Positions 13,886-20,273 of a DNA stretch of 20,667 nucleotides are shown here, piece after piece. The notes under the pieces are model-generated. The model saw only the letters and a list, made by a program, of their open reading frames with translations, was not told the DNA's origin and ran no database searches. The first letter of the stretch is position 1; each line of letters opens with the position of its first letter. Source of the DNA: a virus; IMG/VR virus record IMGVR_UViG_3300031857_001697, positions 1 through 20,667 of that record. The stretch is one strand, 5' to 3'. Made by a program: the position numbers and the translations under genes.

Positions 13886-14025
13886 TCAGGGATGATGGAT
13901 TTGAACCACCGCTCCATCCGGCCGTCACCAGATGGCAATCGCTACATGCCACCCGCGTCCGGTTGGCCTTCACGATATTGACGCACACAAAAGAGTGCCG
14001 CTCTACCAGACTGAGCTAATCCCCG
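13886..14025 (-). tRNA. tRNA-like gene of about 140 nt, amino acid unresolved
   Basis: On the minus strand the acceptor CGGGGAT pairs with ATCCCTG over seven positions (C1-G72). It is followed by TA, D-arm GCTC...GAGC, and a 3' T-arm GGTGG TTCAAAT CCATC. Between these lies GCAC-TCTTTTGT-GTGC, an anticodon-like hairpin with an 8-base loop, and then an excess of about 60 bases that contains an extra hairpin (stem GGTGGCA/TGCCATC, 13931-13953, inside CCGG/CCGG arms, 13914-13966). The anticodon could be TTT or TTG but cannot be fixed. CCA is not encoded. This may be a functional tRNA with a huge variable arm, an intron-bearing or degenerate tRNA. The acceptor and arms are seen directly; function is inference. 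Confidence 0.55.
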
Positions 14026-14087
14026 AAAAGTGTGATCGCTAGTAAACTGCCCTCGCCCCAAAGCAGCCGTTCACGATCACGTCGAAA

Positions 14088-14115
14088 AGTATAGCAAACT
14101 GAAAGCGGGCGTCAA
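14088..14115 (-). promoter_or_regulatory. Sigma-70 promoter ahead of the tRNA-like gene and csrA
   Basis: On the minus strand TTGACG (14110-14115) and TATACT (14088-14093) are 16 bases apart, with TGC directly before the -10 (extended -10). It is the best consensus promoter in the window. It points leftward to the tRNA-like gene and, beyond it, the peptide and csrA. Confidence 0.8.
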
Positions 14116-14121
14116 CAACAA

Positions 14122-14556
14122 TCAGACTTTCACAGGTTCGCGGGTCGCTGCACTGACCAGCTTGGGAAGATCCAAGATGCGTCGGGTGCATTCGAACAGG
14201 GCGTTGCTGGCAGGGGTGCCGAGCGTCAGGCCCAGGTCCAAGAGGATGACCTTGATGTTCATGTCTTCAAGGCCCTGGGCGATTTTGAATAGGTTGCGAG
14301 CGCTCAGAAAGCAACGCTCGATCCCGTAGAACATGACCACGTCTTCCGTCTTCAGCCTGTCGTACAGATCCTTGGCCGCTGGCCGGGTCCACAAGTCTTT
14401 CCCCAACGCTGGCCAGCCGTCCAAGGTTGTGCCCTGCCACTCGAATGGTCCGAGTCGTTTCAGGTATGGCGTACACGAATCCTTGATGATGTCGGTCAGG
14501 TCAGGGCTGCCGACATCATGCTGCGTTCGACAGGAGTAGGCATGGACATTGGTCAT
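14122..14556 (-). CDS. Serine-recombinase-like catalytic domain protein (degenerate)
   Basis: The 144-residue product is similar in layout to the N-terminal domain of serine recombinases (resolvase/invertase). After an N-terminal strand (MTNVHAYSCRTQHD) come RPAAKDLYDRLKTEDVVMFY (about 60-79), IERCFLSARNLF in place of the usual (D)R-x-S-R helix, a strand NIKVILLDLGLTLGTPASN, and a final helix ALFECTRRILDLP. The usual Y-x-R-x-S catalytic start is not clear and the DNA-binding C-terminal helix-turn-helix is absent. The protein is therefore either a domesticated, catalytically altered relative or an unrelated fold with chance resemblance. The start overlaps the preceding gene (ATGA) and AGGAAA is upstream. 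Confidence 0.5.
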   Translation of the reverse strand: MTNVHAYSCRTQHDVGSPDLTDIIKDSCTPYLKRLGPFEWQGTTLDGWPALGKDLWTRPAAKDLYDRLKTEDVVMFYGIERCFLSARNLFKIAQGLEDMNIKVILLDLGLTLGTPASNALFECTRRILDLPKLVSAATREPVKV

Positions 14557-15791
14557 GACTTGGGTTTCCTGATCAGCTTCTCCAGTTCCTTCTTGAGAAT
14601 CTGAGCCTCGGGTTCGGTTAGTTCGTTGAGCGTCATGGCCGGCGGAACCGGCCGCTTGAGAATCGTTTCCACGTACTTCTTATCCCGGGCGTCCTCCCAC
14701 GTCTTGTTGAGGCACCGGAAGGACGCTTCCAGATCGGCCAGGGTGTCGCTGGTGATCGGCGGCTGCTCCTCCTTGGGCTCCTCTTTCTTCGGCTCATTCG
14801 CGACCTTCTTGGCCTTCTCTTGGATGAGGAACAGCGTGGCCTTGAGGATGGCTTGGCCCTCCTTCTCGGTCATGTCGTCCAACTTCTCGGCGGGCGGGAT
14901 CTCCCGCTTGAGAACCTCATCGGCGAACCACTTCCGCAGCTTGGTGGTCCCCCAATAGATGTTGATGCTGCCCATCGCATCGACGATCTTCTGGACCGTG
15001 GCGCCCGAGATGGCAATCTCTGCCTCGGGGACGTCTTCCTTCTGCTGCTGGTGGGTGCCACTATTATTTCCATAGACTCGGTTGCGTTCCGCCTCGTTGG
15101 CGGCGACGTCTTCCATGTCCACCGCGAAGTTGAAACCATAGCGGCGACAGATGGCGGCGGCGCAATCGACGAGCGCCCGCTTCTTGCTGATCTTGAGGAC
15201 AGTGTTCACCAGATCGGCAAGGTTCTCATTCTGGGTCTTGCCGGTTTCTTGCCCAACGATGGCTGGCGATTTGTCGGGGAACTGCGCCCCGCAGCCGTCT
15301 TTTCTCTTCCAGCACAACCAGCCGCCTTCGTCGAAGCCCTGCTGGTTCTTCGGGGCGTACTGAGGGTTGCCCTTGATGATGGCTTCTTTGCCACACTGGG
15401 GGCATTTGCGAGCCACGTTCCGCCAACGCCATTTGGATTCGTAGGAGTTGGCCGAGCCGACCCCATTGGCCACGATCTTGCCGTTGTCGATGCTGATGAA
15501 CGTGCAGGCCCATTCATAGGTGAACAGGCCAGTCTTAAAATCCTCCGACCGATGGGTGTTCGTGTACGTCGGAGTACAGCGGAACAGGGCGGCGATCTTC
15601 TCGGCCCCCGGGAGCAACAGCGTGTCGCTCTTGGTGCCTGGGATCATGCCATAGTCTTCGTCCTTGACCATGTTCTGGGTTATGTATTTCTTCAGGATCG
15701 CAATCGTTTCCGATTGTTCATTCATGGCCTCGATCATCTCCAGGCCCCGAGTCGTCTTGATCTCGGCCAGGGCCTTGCTGTTGTCGATCAT
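14553..15791 (-). CDS. Phage DNA annealing-type protein (putative) with zinc finger and duplicated C-terminus
   Basis: The 412-residue protein carries the segment GMIPGTKSDTLLLPGAEKI (48-66), typical of a phage family seen near recombination genes. A CPQC...C...C cluster (C130, C133, C160, C167) suggests zinc binding. The segment LADLVNTVLKISKKRALVDC (191-210) is similar to the A-x-T-Y-A-K-R-Y-A-L region of ERF/Rad52-like annealing proteins, so a role in strand annealing is possible. The C-terminus holds two similar units: about 265-325 and about 347-408, each with KR-x-(I/V)-PPA then a (M/L)-TE-x-E-x-Q-x-I-L pattern. The start ATG 15791 has GAGAACCCC upstream. The annealing role is inference; the zinc and repeat observations are direct. 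Confidence 0.55.
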   Translation of the reverse strand: MIDNSKALAEIKTTRGLEMIEAMNEQSETIAILKKYITQNMVKDEDYGMIPGTKSDTLLLPGAEKIAALFRCTPTYTNTHRSEDFKTGLFTYEWACTFISIDNGKIVANGVGSANSYESKWRWRNVARKCPQCGKEAIIKGNPQYAPKNQQGFDEGGWLCWKRKDGCGAQFPDKSPAIVGQETGKTQNENLADLVNTVLKISKKRALVDCAAAICRRYGFNFAVDMEDVAANEAERNRVYGNNSGTHQQQKEDVPEAEIAISGATVQKIVDAMGSINIYWGTTKLRKWFADEVLKREIPPAEKLDDMTEKEGQAILKATLFLIQEKAKKVANEPKKEEPKEEQPPITSDTLADLEASFRCLNKTWEDARDKKYVETILKRPVPPAMTLNELTEPEAQILKKELEKLIRKPKS

Positions 15792-15803
15792 GGGGTTCTC
15801 TCG

Positions 15804-16025
15804 TTAAAGGTTGTTGATTAGAACGTCGTTTTTGTATTTCTTGGACTCCTTGCGGGGGAGTATTCCGAAGCACGCCTGATCACGCATTCTGTTGGCAAGC
15901 CATTCTCGCAGAAGCCAGCCGTCCCAATCGGCCGGAACATGGCCATCATGAATCAGCTTGATCATTTCCTCGACGATGCTATTCGATAGCCCACAGATGA
16001 AGTCGGCTTGTTCTTGTCGAGACAT
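15804..16025 (-). CDS. Small phage protein, 73 aa, unknown function
   Basis: ATG 16025 has CGGAGAACCCC upstream, the same start context as two other genes. The product (MSRQEQADFICGLSNSIVEEM...) is helical, with DWDGWLLREWLANRM in the middle, and ends in a basic KESKKYKNDVLINNL. The gene ends 12 bases before the annealing-type gene and follows the terminator at 16060-16084, so it starts a new transcription unit or relies on readthrough. I do not recognise a family. Confidence 0.65.
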   Translation of the reverse strand: MSRQEQADFICGLSNSIVEEMIKLIHDGHVPADWDGWLLREWLANRMRDQACFGILPRKESKKYKNDVLINNL

Positions 16026-16059
16026 GGGGTTCTCCGAATTGGTATGTAGACACAAAGAA

Positions 16060-16084
16060 AGGCAGAGCAATAGATGCTCTGCCT
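16060..16084 (-). terminator. Intrinsic terminator after the zinc-finger gene
   Basis: AGGCAGAGCA and TGCTCTGCCT form a perfect 10-bp stem with a 5-base loop, followed on the minus strand by TTCTTTGTG. It lies just downstream of the stop of the gene at 16092-16589. Confidence 0.85.
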
Positions 16085-16091
16085 GGGGTGG

Positions 16092-16589
16092 TCAAAAGTC
16101 GGGAGCGAGAATGCCGTATCCGCCCCAGTCTTTGTGGATACGGACGTCGTGATCCTTGAACCATTCATCCTCAATCTTCAGGGCGTATCCCCGAGGGTCG
16201 CGGTTGATGACAACAGGGACGAGCGGCTTCCGTTTGCGGATGGCTTCGAAGTCAACGACAAAGCCAGTGCCTTCGCAGGCCGAGCAGTTGTCCCGAATGA
16301 CCCCACGCCTGCAAGAGCATTTCGCCCCTGTCTTCGGTTGGTATTCGTTGACATTGCCAAGCAAGGCGTTGACCTTCGCGAGAATCTTGCCCAGCAACTC
16401 ATCAACCTCATCGTAGCCGCCGGGGAACTCAGGACCATTGCAAAGGCGAAGCGTAATCTTCGTTGCCGCCCGTTCGAGCCGCTTCAGCTTGTGGCACAAC
16501 TCGAACGGGTCTTGCTCGATCGCCTTCGGGAAAATCTTTAGAAGGTTGTGCCCGTGTTGCCGGACTTGCGTAGCCGTTTCTGCTTTCAT
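16092..16589 (-). CDS. Phage protein with DnaJ-like zinc finger, 165 aa
   Basis: The product begins MKAETATQVRQHGHNLLKIF. Its first 90 residues are helical (LKRLERAATKITLRL... DEVDELLGKILAKVNALLG). A cysteine group CSCRRGVIRDNCSACEGTGF (about 104-123) is of the DnaJ CxxCxGxG type and could bind zinc. The C-terminal part (VINRDPRGYALKIEDEWF) is seen in several small phage proteins of unknown role. The start ATG 16589 has GAGGCATTCCC upstream. It lies between a terminator upstream and one downstream, so it may be a single-gene unit. Function is unknown. Confidence 0.65.
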   Translation of the reverse strand: MKAETATQVRQHGHNLLKIFPKAIEQDPFELCHKLKRLERAATKITLRLCNGPEFPGGYDEVDELLGKILAKVNALLGNVNEYQPKTGAKCSCRRGVIRDNCSACEGTGFVVDFEAIRKRKPLVPVVINRDPRGYALKIEDEWFKDHDVRIHKDWGGYGILAPDF

Positions 16590-16606
16590 GGGAATGCCTC
16601 ATGGGG

Positions 16607-16620
16607 TGGTAACGTTTCCA
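16607..16620. repeat. Dispersed palindrome, copy E (intergenic)
   Basis: TGGTAACGTTTCCA fits the consensus with one asymmetric pair. It is the only copy outside genes, between the terminator of the DUF932 gene and the start of the zinc-finger gene. Confidence 0.7.
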
Positions 16621-16651
16621 AAATAAAAGGCCGACCCCTTGCGGAGTCGGC
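16621..16651 (-). terminator. Intrinsic terminator after the DUF932 gene
   Basis: GCCGAC (16630-16635) and GTCGGC (16646-16651) form a stem around a 10-base loop. On the minus strand it is followed by CTTTTATTTT. It lies about 75 bases downstream of the DUF932 stop. Confidence 0.8.
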
Positions 16652-16725
16652 ACAAAAACGGGATCGCCGGGTCACAACGGACCCGGTCTATAACGCCATG
16701 ACTATGGAATCCCGCCGCCTGTCGG

Positions 16726-17823
16726 CTACGCTGCCAAGTCGAGAACTTTCCCGGCTTCGCGTTCCAAGACAATGCGTTCGTTTTGGTAGGAGACGCCGCG
16801 AGCGTAGGCGGTGATCGCCGTCGTCGCATCCCAGAGCGTTTCGATCGGCCGGTTCTCATCCGAAAGATGAGCGGCCTTGATGTTCTCCGTCATCTTGCGG
16901 CTAAATCGCTTCTTCAGGAACTCGTCCACGTCGTCGATCTTCTTCGTCTGGGCAGCCGCGATCGCCTGGGTGACGCCCGCTGTCTTCGATTCGCTGTACT
17001 CATGCAAGACGGGCATGATGTTCTCGATCCAGCGGGCGGGAGCCCCAGCCGTATGGTTCATGCGGAACTCCTTGAACTCCTCGGCCCCCCAGACAATGCG
17101 GTTGCAGCAGACGTAGTCGAACAGGAAGAACGCGGCCCCGATCGACGTCGAGCCGACTTCGCTGTTCCACACGAAGAACCCCCGGGCAAGGCTTCCCGAC
17201 TTCCCGTCGCGGCGGTTGGGCATGTCGATGCGGTTCTTCTCATCCGCCAGGAAGACGAACATATCCCGGTCGGAAGCGTACAACGTCGTGTTCGCTTTGG
17301 TGACGGTCACATCCTTGCCGAACTCGCCGGGGACCTTCCAATCCCCCGTTGTGCCGTCGCCGAACTTCTCGATGAGCGATTGGGTGATGTTGCAGTTCCA
17401 GATGCGGCCATAGTTCGGACCAGTCACAGCCCGCAATTCGGGAGCCCCGCCGTTGCGGTAGGAAAGGACGCCGACTTCCTCCACGGCACGGTTGAACCGC
17501 AGCCCATAGTTGATGCAGTCGGCCGCGATAGGGCTCGGCAGATCGGCAAGGTATCCGGCCGGAGCGCCCGCCAGTCGTGCCAGTTGGCCGAATGACCAAT
17601 TGGTAGGGGCGATCTCCCCGATCTCGTCGGGGCCGACGATCACCATCGACTTGTTGTCGTCTTGGAAGGGCATCGCTTCGATGTTGCGGTTGGACAGGAC
17701 ACGGGATCGGCAGCCGTTGTGAATGGACTGGCAATGCGTGTGCAAGTCCAGCAAGCTCACGAATCGCTCGTCGGCTGGCCGAGAGGCCCATTGTTTCGAG
17801 GCTTGCATCAGAGTCGTTGACAT
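16726..17823 (-). CDS. DUF932-family phage protein
   Basis: The 365-residue protein matches the DUF932 pattern found in many phages and plasmids. It begins MSTTLMQASKQWAS and contains the block VTGPNYGRIWN (about residues 133-143), where the family usually has a conserved tyrosine, followed by FFVWNSEVGSTSIGAAFFLF and DYVCCNRIVWGA (about 217-248), the section where the family has S-x-G-x-x-S and C-x-N. The C-terminus is helical. It is usually expressed early, but its function is unknown. The start ATG 17823 has GGAGATTTAATCC upstream and lies about 70 bases downstream of a TATACT promoter. A terminator follows the gene. Confidence 0.75.
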   Translation of the reverse strand: MSTTLMQASKQWASRPADERFVSLLDLHTHCQSIHNGCRSRVLSNRNIEAMPFQDDNKSMVIVGPDEIGEIAPTNWSFGQLARLAGAPAGYLADLPSPIAADCINYGLRFNRAVEEVGVLSYRNGGAPELRAVTGPNYGRIWNCNITQSLIEKFGDGTTGDWKVPGEFGKDVTVTKANTTLYASDRDMFVFLADEKNRIDMPNRRDGKSGSLARGFFVWNSEVGSTSIGAAFFLFDYVCCNRIVWGAEEFKEFRMNHTAGAPARWIENIMPVLHEYSESKTAGVTQAIAAAQTKKIDDVDEFLKKRFSRKMTENIKAAHLSDENRPIETLWDATTAITAYARGVSYQNERIVLEREAGKVLDLAA

Positions 17824-17893
17824 GGATTAAATCTCCGGTGAGAGAGCTTCGCGTCCCTCAAGCGTTTCGGCCGTAGTTGGCCAGTAGTGAGAA

Positions 17894-17905
17894 AGTATAG
17901 CAAAC
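17894..17905 (-). promoter_or_regulatory. Extended -10 promoter of the DUF932 gene
   Basis: On the minus strand TTTGCTATACTTT is shared with the promoter at 14088-14115. TATACT is preceded by TGC. The -35 region is weak. It lies about 75 bases upstream of the DUF932 start. Confidence 0.6.
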
Positions 17906-17923
17906 AGGGCGACAGGTTGTAGC

Positions 17924-18670
17924 TCAGTCGGTCTCATGTTCATATGGACCGCCTCGATCGAACCGTTTCGAGGAAATGGCAGGCTCGACCTGGTCTTCCT
18001 CCTTGGCCAGTTCCTCGCTCGGTTGGAGTGGCACCGGCATACAGATGGCGGAAAAGGATAGGTCCGAGTCGGGCGACTTGGACGTAAGGATCATCTGCTT
18101 GCCCGACCCGTAGAAGTCGAGCGTCACCATCTCCCCCACCTTGCCGGCGATGGCGAGCAGCTTCATCATCTGATCCACAGGAACCTTGATCCGGAAGGCG
18201 GGGGCCTTCTTGGGGAACAGGTGGTCGCACTCGGGGAATCGTGCTTGCTCGACTTGGACTTGCTCGACGCGGTCGCCTTTGCCATCCGAGGCGATGAACG
18301 TCACCGTGTTGACATCCGATCCTTGGCCACGGATCGTCTCACTGGCCGCGATGCCAGTGGTTTCGAGAACAGTCCGCTTCGGGTGGCTCTTGCCCACCTT
18401 CAGCGGCTTCATGACGCGGGCGAAGATGTCAGCGGGGATGAGCGTCTTGCTACACCCATTCGGGGACGCTGCCAACTTGGCCTCGGCCGGGTGTAATTCC
18501 GAATCAGGGCAGCCCCCTTCGAGGATGGCCAGGATTTTGGTGTCAGTGGCGACAACCTTGAATCGGTTCTCGGGCAGTTCCTGATACTCGACGTTTGTCA
18601 CGGCGAATTTGGTGTCTTGTTTGGCGGCAGCCAGGACGATGTGTCCGGCCACGCTTGGTACGAATCGCAT
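17924..18670 (-). CDS. DnaN-like sliding clamp, short (two-domain) form
   Basis: The 248-residue protein has several beta-clamp landmarks: RFKVVATDTKILAI (36-49, equivalent to the LRLVATDGHRLA strand), QARFPECDHLFP (142-153, equivalent to RFPxYExxIP), the strand MVTLDFYGSGKQMILTS, and the end FSAICMPVPL (equivalent to the MPMRL tail of the family). The usual bacterial clamp is about 366 residues with three domains; this one is about two domains long, the size of phage and PCNA-type clamps that form trimers. The start ATG 18670 has AAGGAGATCGCGTC upstream. It would tether a phage or host DNA polymerase. The trimer idea is inference. Confidence 0.65.
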   Translation of the reverse strand: MRFVPSVAGHIVLAAAKQDTKFAVTNVEYQELPENRFKVVATDTKILAILEGGCPDSELHPAEAKLAASPNGCSKTLIPADIFARVMKPLKVGKSHPKRTVLETTGIAASETIRGQGSDVNTVTFIASDGKGDRVEQVQVEQARFPECDHLFPKKAPAFRIKVPVDQMMKLLAIAGKVGEMVTLDFYGSGKQMILTSKSPDSDLSFSAICMPVPLQPSEELAKEEDQVEPAISSKRFDRGGPYEHETD

Positions 18671-18709
18671 GACGCGATCTCCTTGGGTTAATGGAACTCA
18701 ACTCGGCGC

Positions 18710-18736
18710 ATAAAAGAACCCCGCCGAAGCGGGGTT
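18710..18736 (-). terminator. Intrinsic terminator with UUCG loop
   Basis: AACCCCGC and GCGGGGTT form an 8-bp stem around TTCG (minus strand), followed by CTTTTAT. It lies just downstream of the stop of the 18742-19068 gene and upstream of the clamp gene. Confidence 0.9.
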
Positions 18737-18741
18737 GAGAG

Positions 18742-19068
18742 TCACTTGCACTTCTGGAGGAGAACCAGAAACTCATCACGCTGATGATGAACGAACCATC
18801 GGCCAACGGACAGTTGAAAGATCGGTCGATCGTCACAATCGTCGCTGCTAAGGCGGACTCCTGGGCCACTGACCTCGAACGAATCGACGAACTTCCATAG
18901 CTCGCCTTTTTGTTCGTAGACTCGATGCTCGTCGATGACGACTTTGTAGCGACCGTCGCCAGAGCCGGCGTTGAACTGGCAGGCGAGCGGGCCGGCAAAG
19001 ATTCGGATCGACCCGCCGTCAGCGCGGCAGATTAGTTCTTGGCATGATCGCGTTGCTGTTACTTTCAT
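18742..19068 (-). CDS. Small phage protein, 108 aa, unknown function
   Basis: ATG 19068 overlaps the stop of the next upstream gene (ATGA) and is preceded by GGAGGCACG. The product starts MKVTATRSCQELICRADGG and alternates short strands (YKVVIDEHRVYEQKG, WKFVDSFEVSG, PIFQLSVGRWFVHHQ). It looks like a small all-beta domain. It is the last gene before a strong terminator, so it closes the unit that begins near 19.8 kb. I do not recognise a family. Confidence 0.65.
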   Translation of the reverse strand: MKVTATRSCQELICRADGGSIRIFAGPLACQFNAGSGDGRYKVVIDEHRVYEQKGELWKFVDSFEVSGPGVRLSSDDCDDRPIFQLSVGRWFVHHQRDEFLVLLQKCK

Positions 19069-19565
19069 CGTGCCTCCAGCCAGGGAATGAGTTTGATGGG
19101 CAATGAGTAGAAGGCGGCGACGTGCTCATAGATGCCGATCGCCAGCAATTGCAAGTCGAACGGTTCGCTGTTTGCTTTGAGGCATACGGCCGTATCGAAG
19201 CCGCTGCCGTTCTCCAGGATCCACTGAATCTGGTATCCGTAGTGCTCGGCCTCAGCACGGCCCCAGTTGGTTTCATAGATTCCCGTGTGGTAAACACGCA
19301 GGAACGTGTTGCGGTGCTCCTTGGGCTTCAGGAATCTCTTCTCGGGCGGATTTAGGCTCCACCCCCTCGGGCAATCCTTGTCGTCGATGAATCGTTGCAT
19401 GATGTCGCAGGCGTGCTTGTACGCCTCACCCATCGCGATGCCATGCAGGCGATCACGTTCGGCCTTCTCCTTCTTGGCCTTGGTTTCATGTTGGCGGATG
19501 AGCTTGTCCAGCGACTTCTTGTCGTCGGCCTCCAGCTTCGTTCCGTCCCCGAGTTCGAGAATCAT
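19065..19565 (-). CDS. Phage protein with N-terminal coiled coil, 166 aa
   Basis: The product begins MILELGDGTKLEADDKKSLDK. It has a long charged helix (IRQHETKAKKEKAERDRLHG, about 24-43) that is probably a coiled coil, followed by a globular domain (about 50-166) with aromatic-rich segments YHTGIYETNWGRAEAEHYGY and IGIYEHVAAFYSLP. The start ATG 19565 overlaps the upstream stop and has AGGAGTGGATC before it. It is translationally coupled to its neighbours on both sides. No family is recognised. Confidence 0.65.
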   Translation of the reverse strand: MILELGDGTKLEADDKKSLDKLIRQHETKAKKEKAERDRLHGIAMGEAYKHACDIMQRFIDDKDCPRGWSLNPPEKRFLKPKEHRNTFLRVYHTGIYETNWGRAEAEHYGYQIQWILENGSGFDTAVCLKANSEPFDLQLLAIGIYEHVAAFYSLPIKLIPWLEAR

Positions 19566-19801
19566 GATCCACTCCTATTGAGCCCAAAGTTAATGTTCTT
19601 TCGCGGCCTGCCAGTCAGGTAGCGAATCTCGCCGATTGCTTTGCGGGCAAGGTGGCGATGCCGTCGTCTCCAGTCCGGCGCCACATCATGGCGCATCGCC
19701 CAGTTCGTTCGGAAGTAAGCGGTATGCTCCAGCAGCCTGCCCTGGACCATCGGGAACTGGCCTTCGTCCTCGAACTGCATTTCAAACTTCTCGTTGAACA
19801 T
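19562..19801 (-). CDS. Small basic phage protein, 79 aa, unknown function
   Basis: ATG 19801 is preceded by TTGGAGGCATCCC, a clear ribosome binding site in the CCC-ATG context. The product (MFNEKFEMQFEDEGQFP...) has an acidic start and a strongly basic middle, with RRRHRHLARKAIGEIRYLTG, then a short tail RPRKNINFGLNRSGS. The basic part could bind nucleic acid. It is the first gene after the terminator at 19822-19844. No family is recognised. Confidence 0.65.
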   Translation of the reverse strand: MFNEKFEMQFEDEGQFPMVQGRLLEHTAYFRTNWAMRHDVAPDWRRRHRHLARKAIGEIRYLTGRPRKNINFGLNRSGS

Positions 19802-19815
19802 GGGATGCCTCCAAA

Positions 19816-19844
19816 AGAAAAACCCCCGGCTTGTAGCCAGGGGT
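19816..19844 (-). terminator. Intrinsic terminator after the 19851-20273 gene
   Basis: ACCCCCGGC and GCCAGGGGT form a stem with one mismatch around a 5-base loop. On the minus strand it is followed by TTTTTCTTTT. It is just downstream of the stop at 19851. Confidence 0.85.
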
Positions 19845-19850
19845 TCGAGT

Positions 19851-20273
19851 TCAGCATTCGATCAGCACTAGCTTGATCTGCCGAACCATCACTTGTTCGG
19901 CGTCGTAAGGTTGGCCGCTAGGCCCATAGTGCAGCGTCTCGGGATCGTAATCCTTCAGGTCGGGCTCGGTGATGTGGGACCACGGCAAGGCTTCCACGAA
20001 CGCCTCTTCCGCGTCTTGCTCGTTCTCCGCGTTGACGATGGCAATGGGCGGGTCGAAGCAGTTTTCGACGTACACCATGTACCAGTCGTCGTTGCCGTTT
20101 CCCATCTCGACGCCGGTGGCCTTCTTGGCGTCCATGTCGCCAACGCAATACTTCTTCATGAAGGCTAGGAAGTCCATATCCTCGGCCAGCACAATGTAGC
20201 GATGCTTGGGGTCGAAAGGCGATTCAAAGTGGATTGCTTTCGCTTCCACGTTCGACAGGCTGATTGTTTTCAT
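19851..20273 (-). CDS. Phage protein, 140 aa, unknown function
   Basis: I place the start at ATG 20273 (MKTISLSNVEAKAIHF) because AAGGAATCCC precedes it and the longer upstream frame overlaps the DUF7007-like gene with non-coding-looking sequence. The product has alternating beta and acidic segments (YIVLAEDMDFLAFMKKYC, MVYVENCFDPPIAIVNAENE) and ends VMVRQIKLVLIEC. It could be a small regulator or accessory factor. It ends just ahead of a terminator, closing its unit. No family is recognised. Confidence 0.65.
   Translation of the reverse strand: MKTISLSNVEAKAIHFESPFDPKHRYIVLAEDMDFLAFMKKYCVGDMDAKKATGVEMGNGNDDWYMVYVENCFDPPIAIVNAENEQDAEEAFVEALPWSHITEPDLKDYDPETLHYGPSGQPYDAEQVMVRQIKLVLIEC

Noticed and set aside
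17904-17940. tRNA D-arm-like string GTAGCTCAGTCGGT on the plus strand near the end of the clamp gene
   Set aside because: No acceptor stem or T-arm of a tRNA is found around it; it falls in the coding end of the clamp gene and is probably chance.
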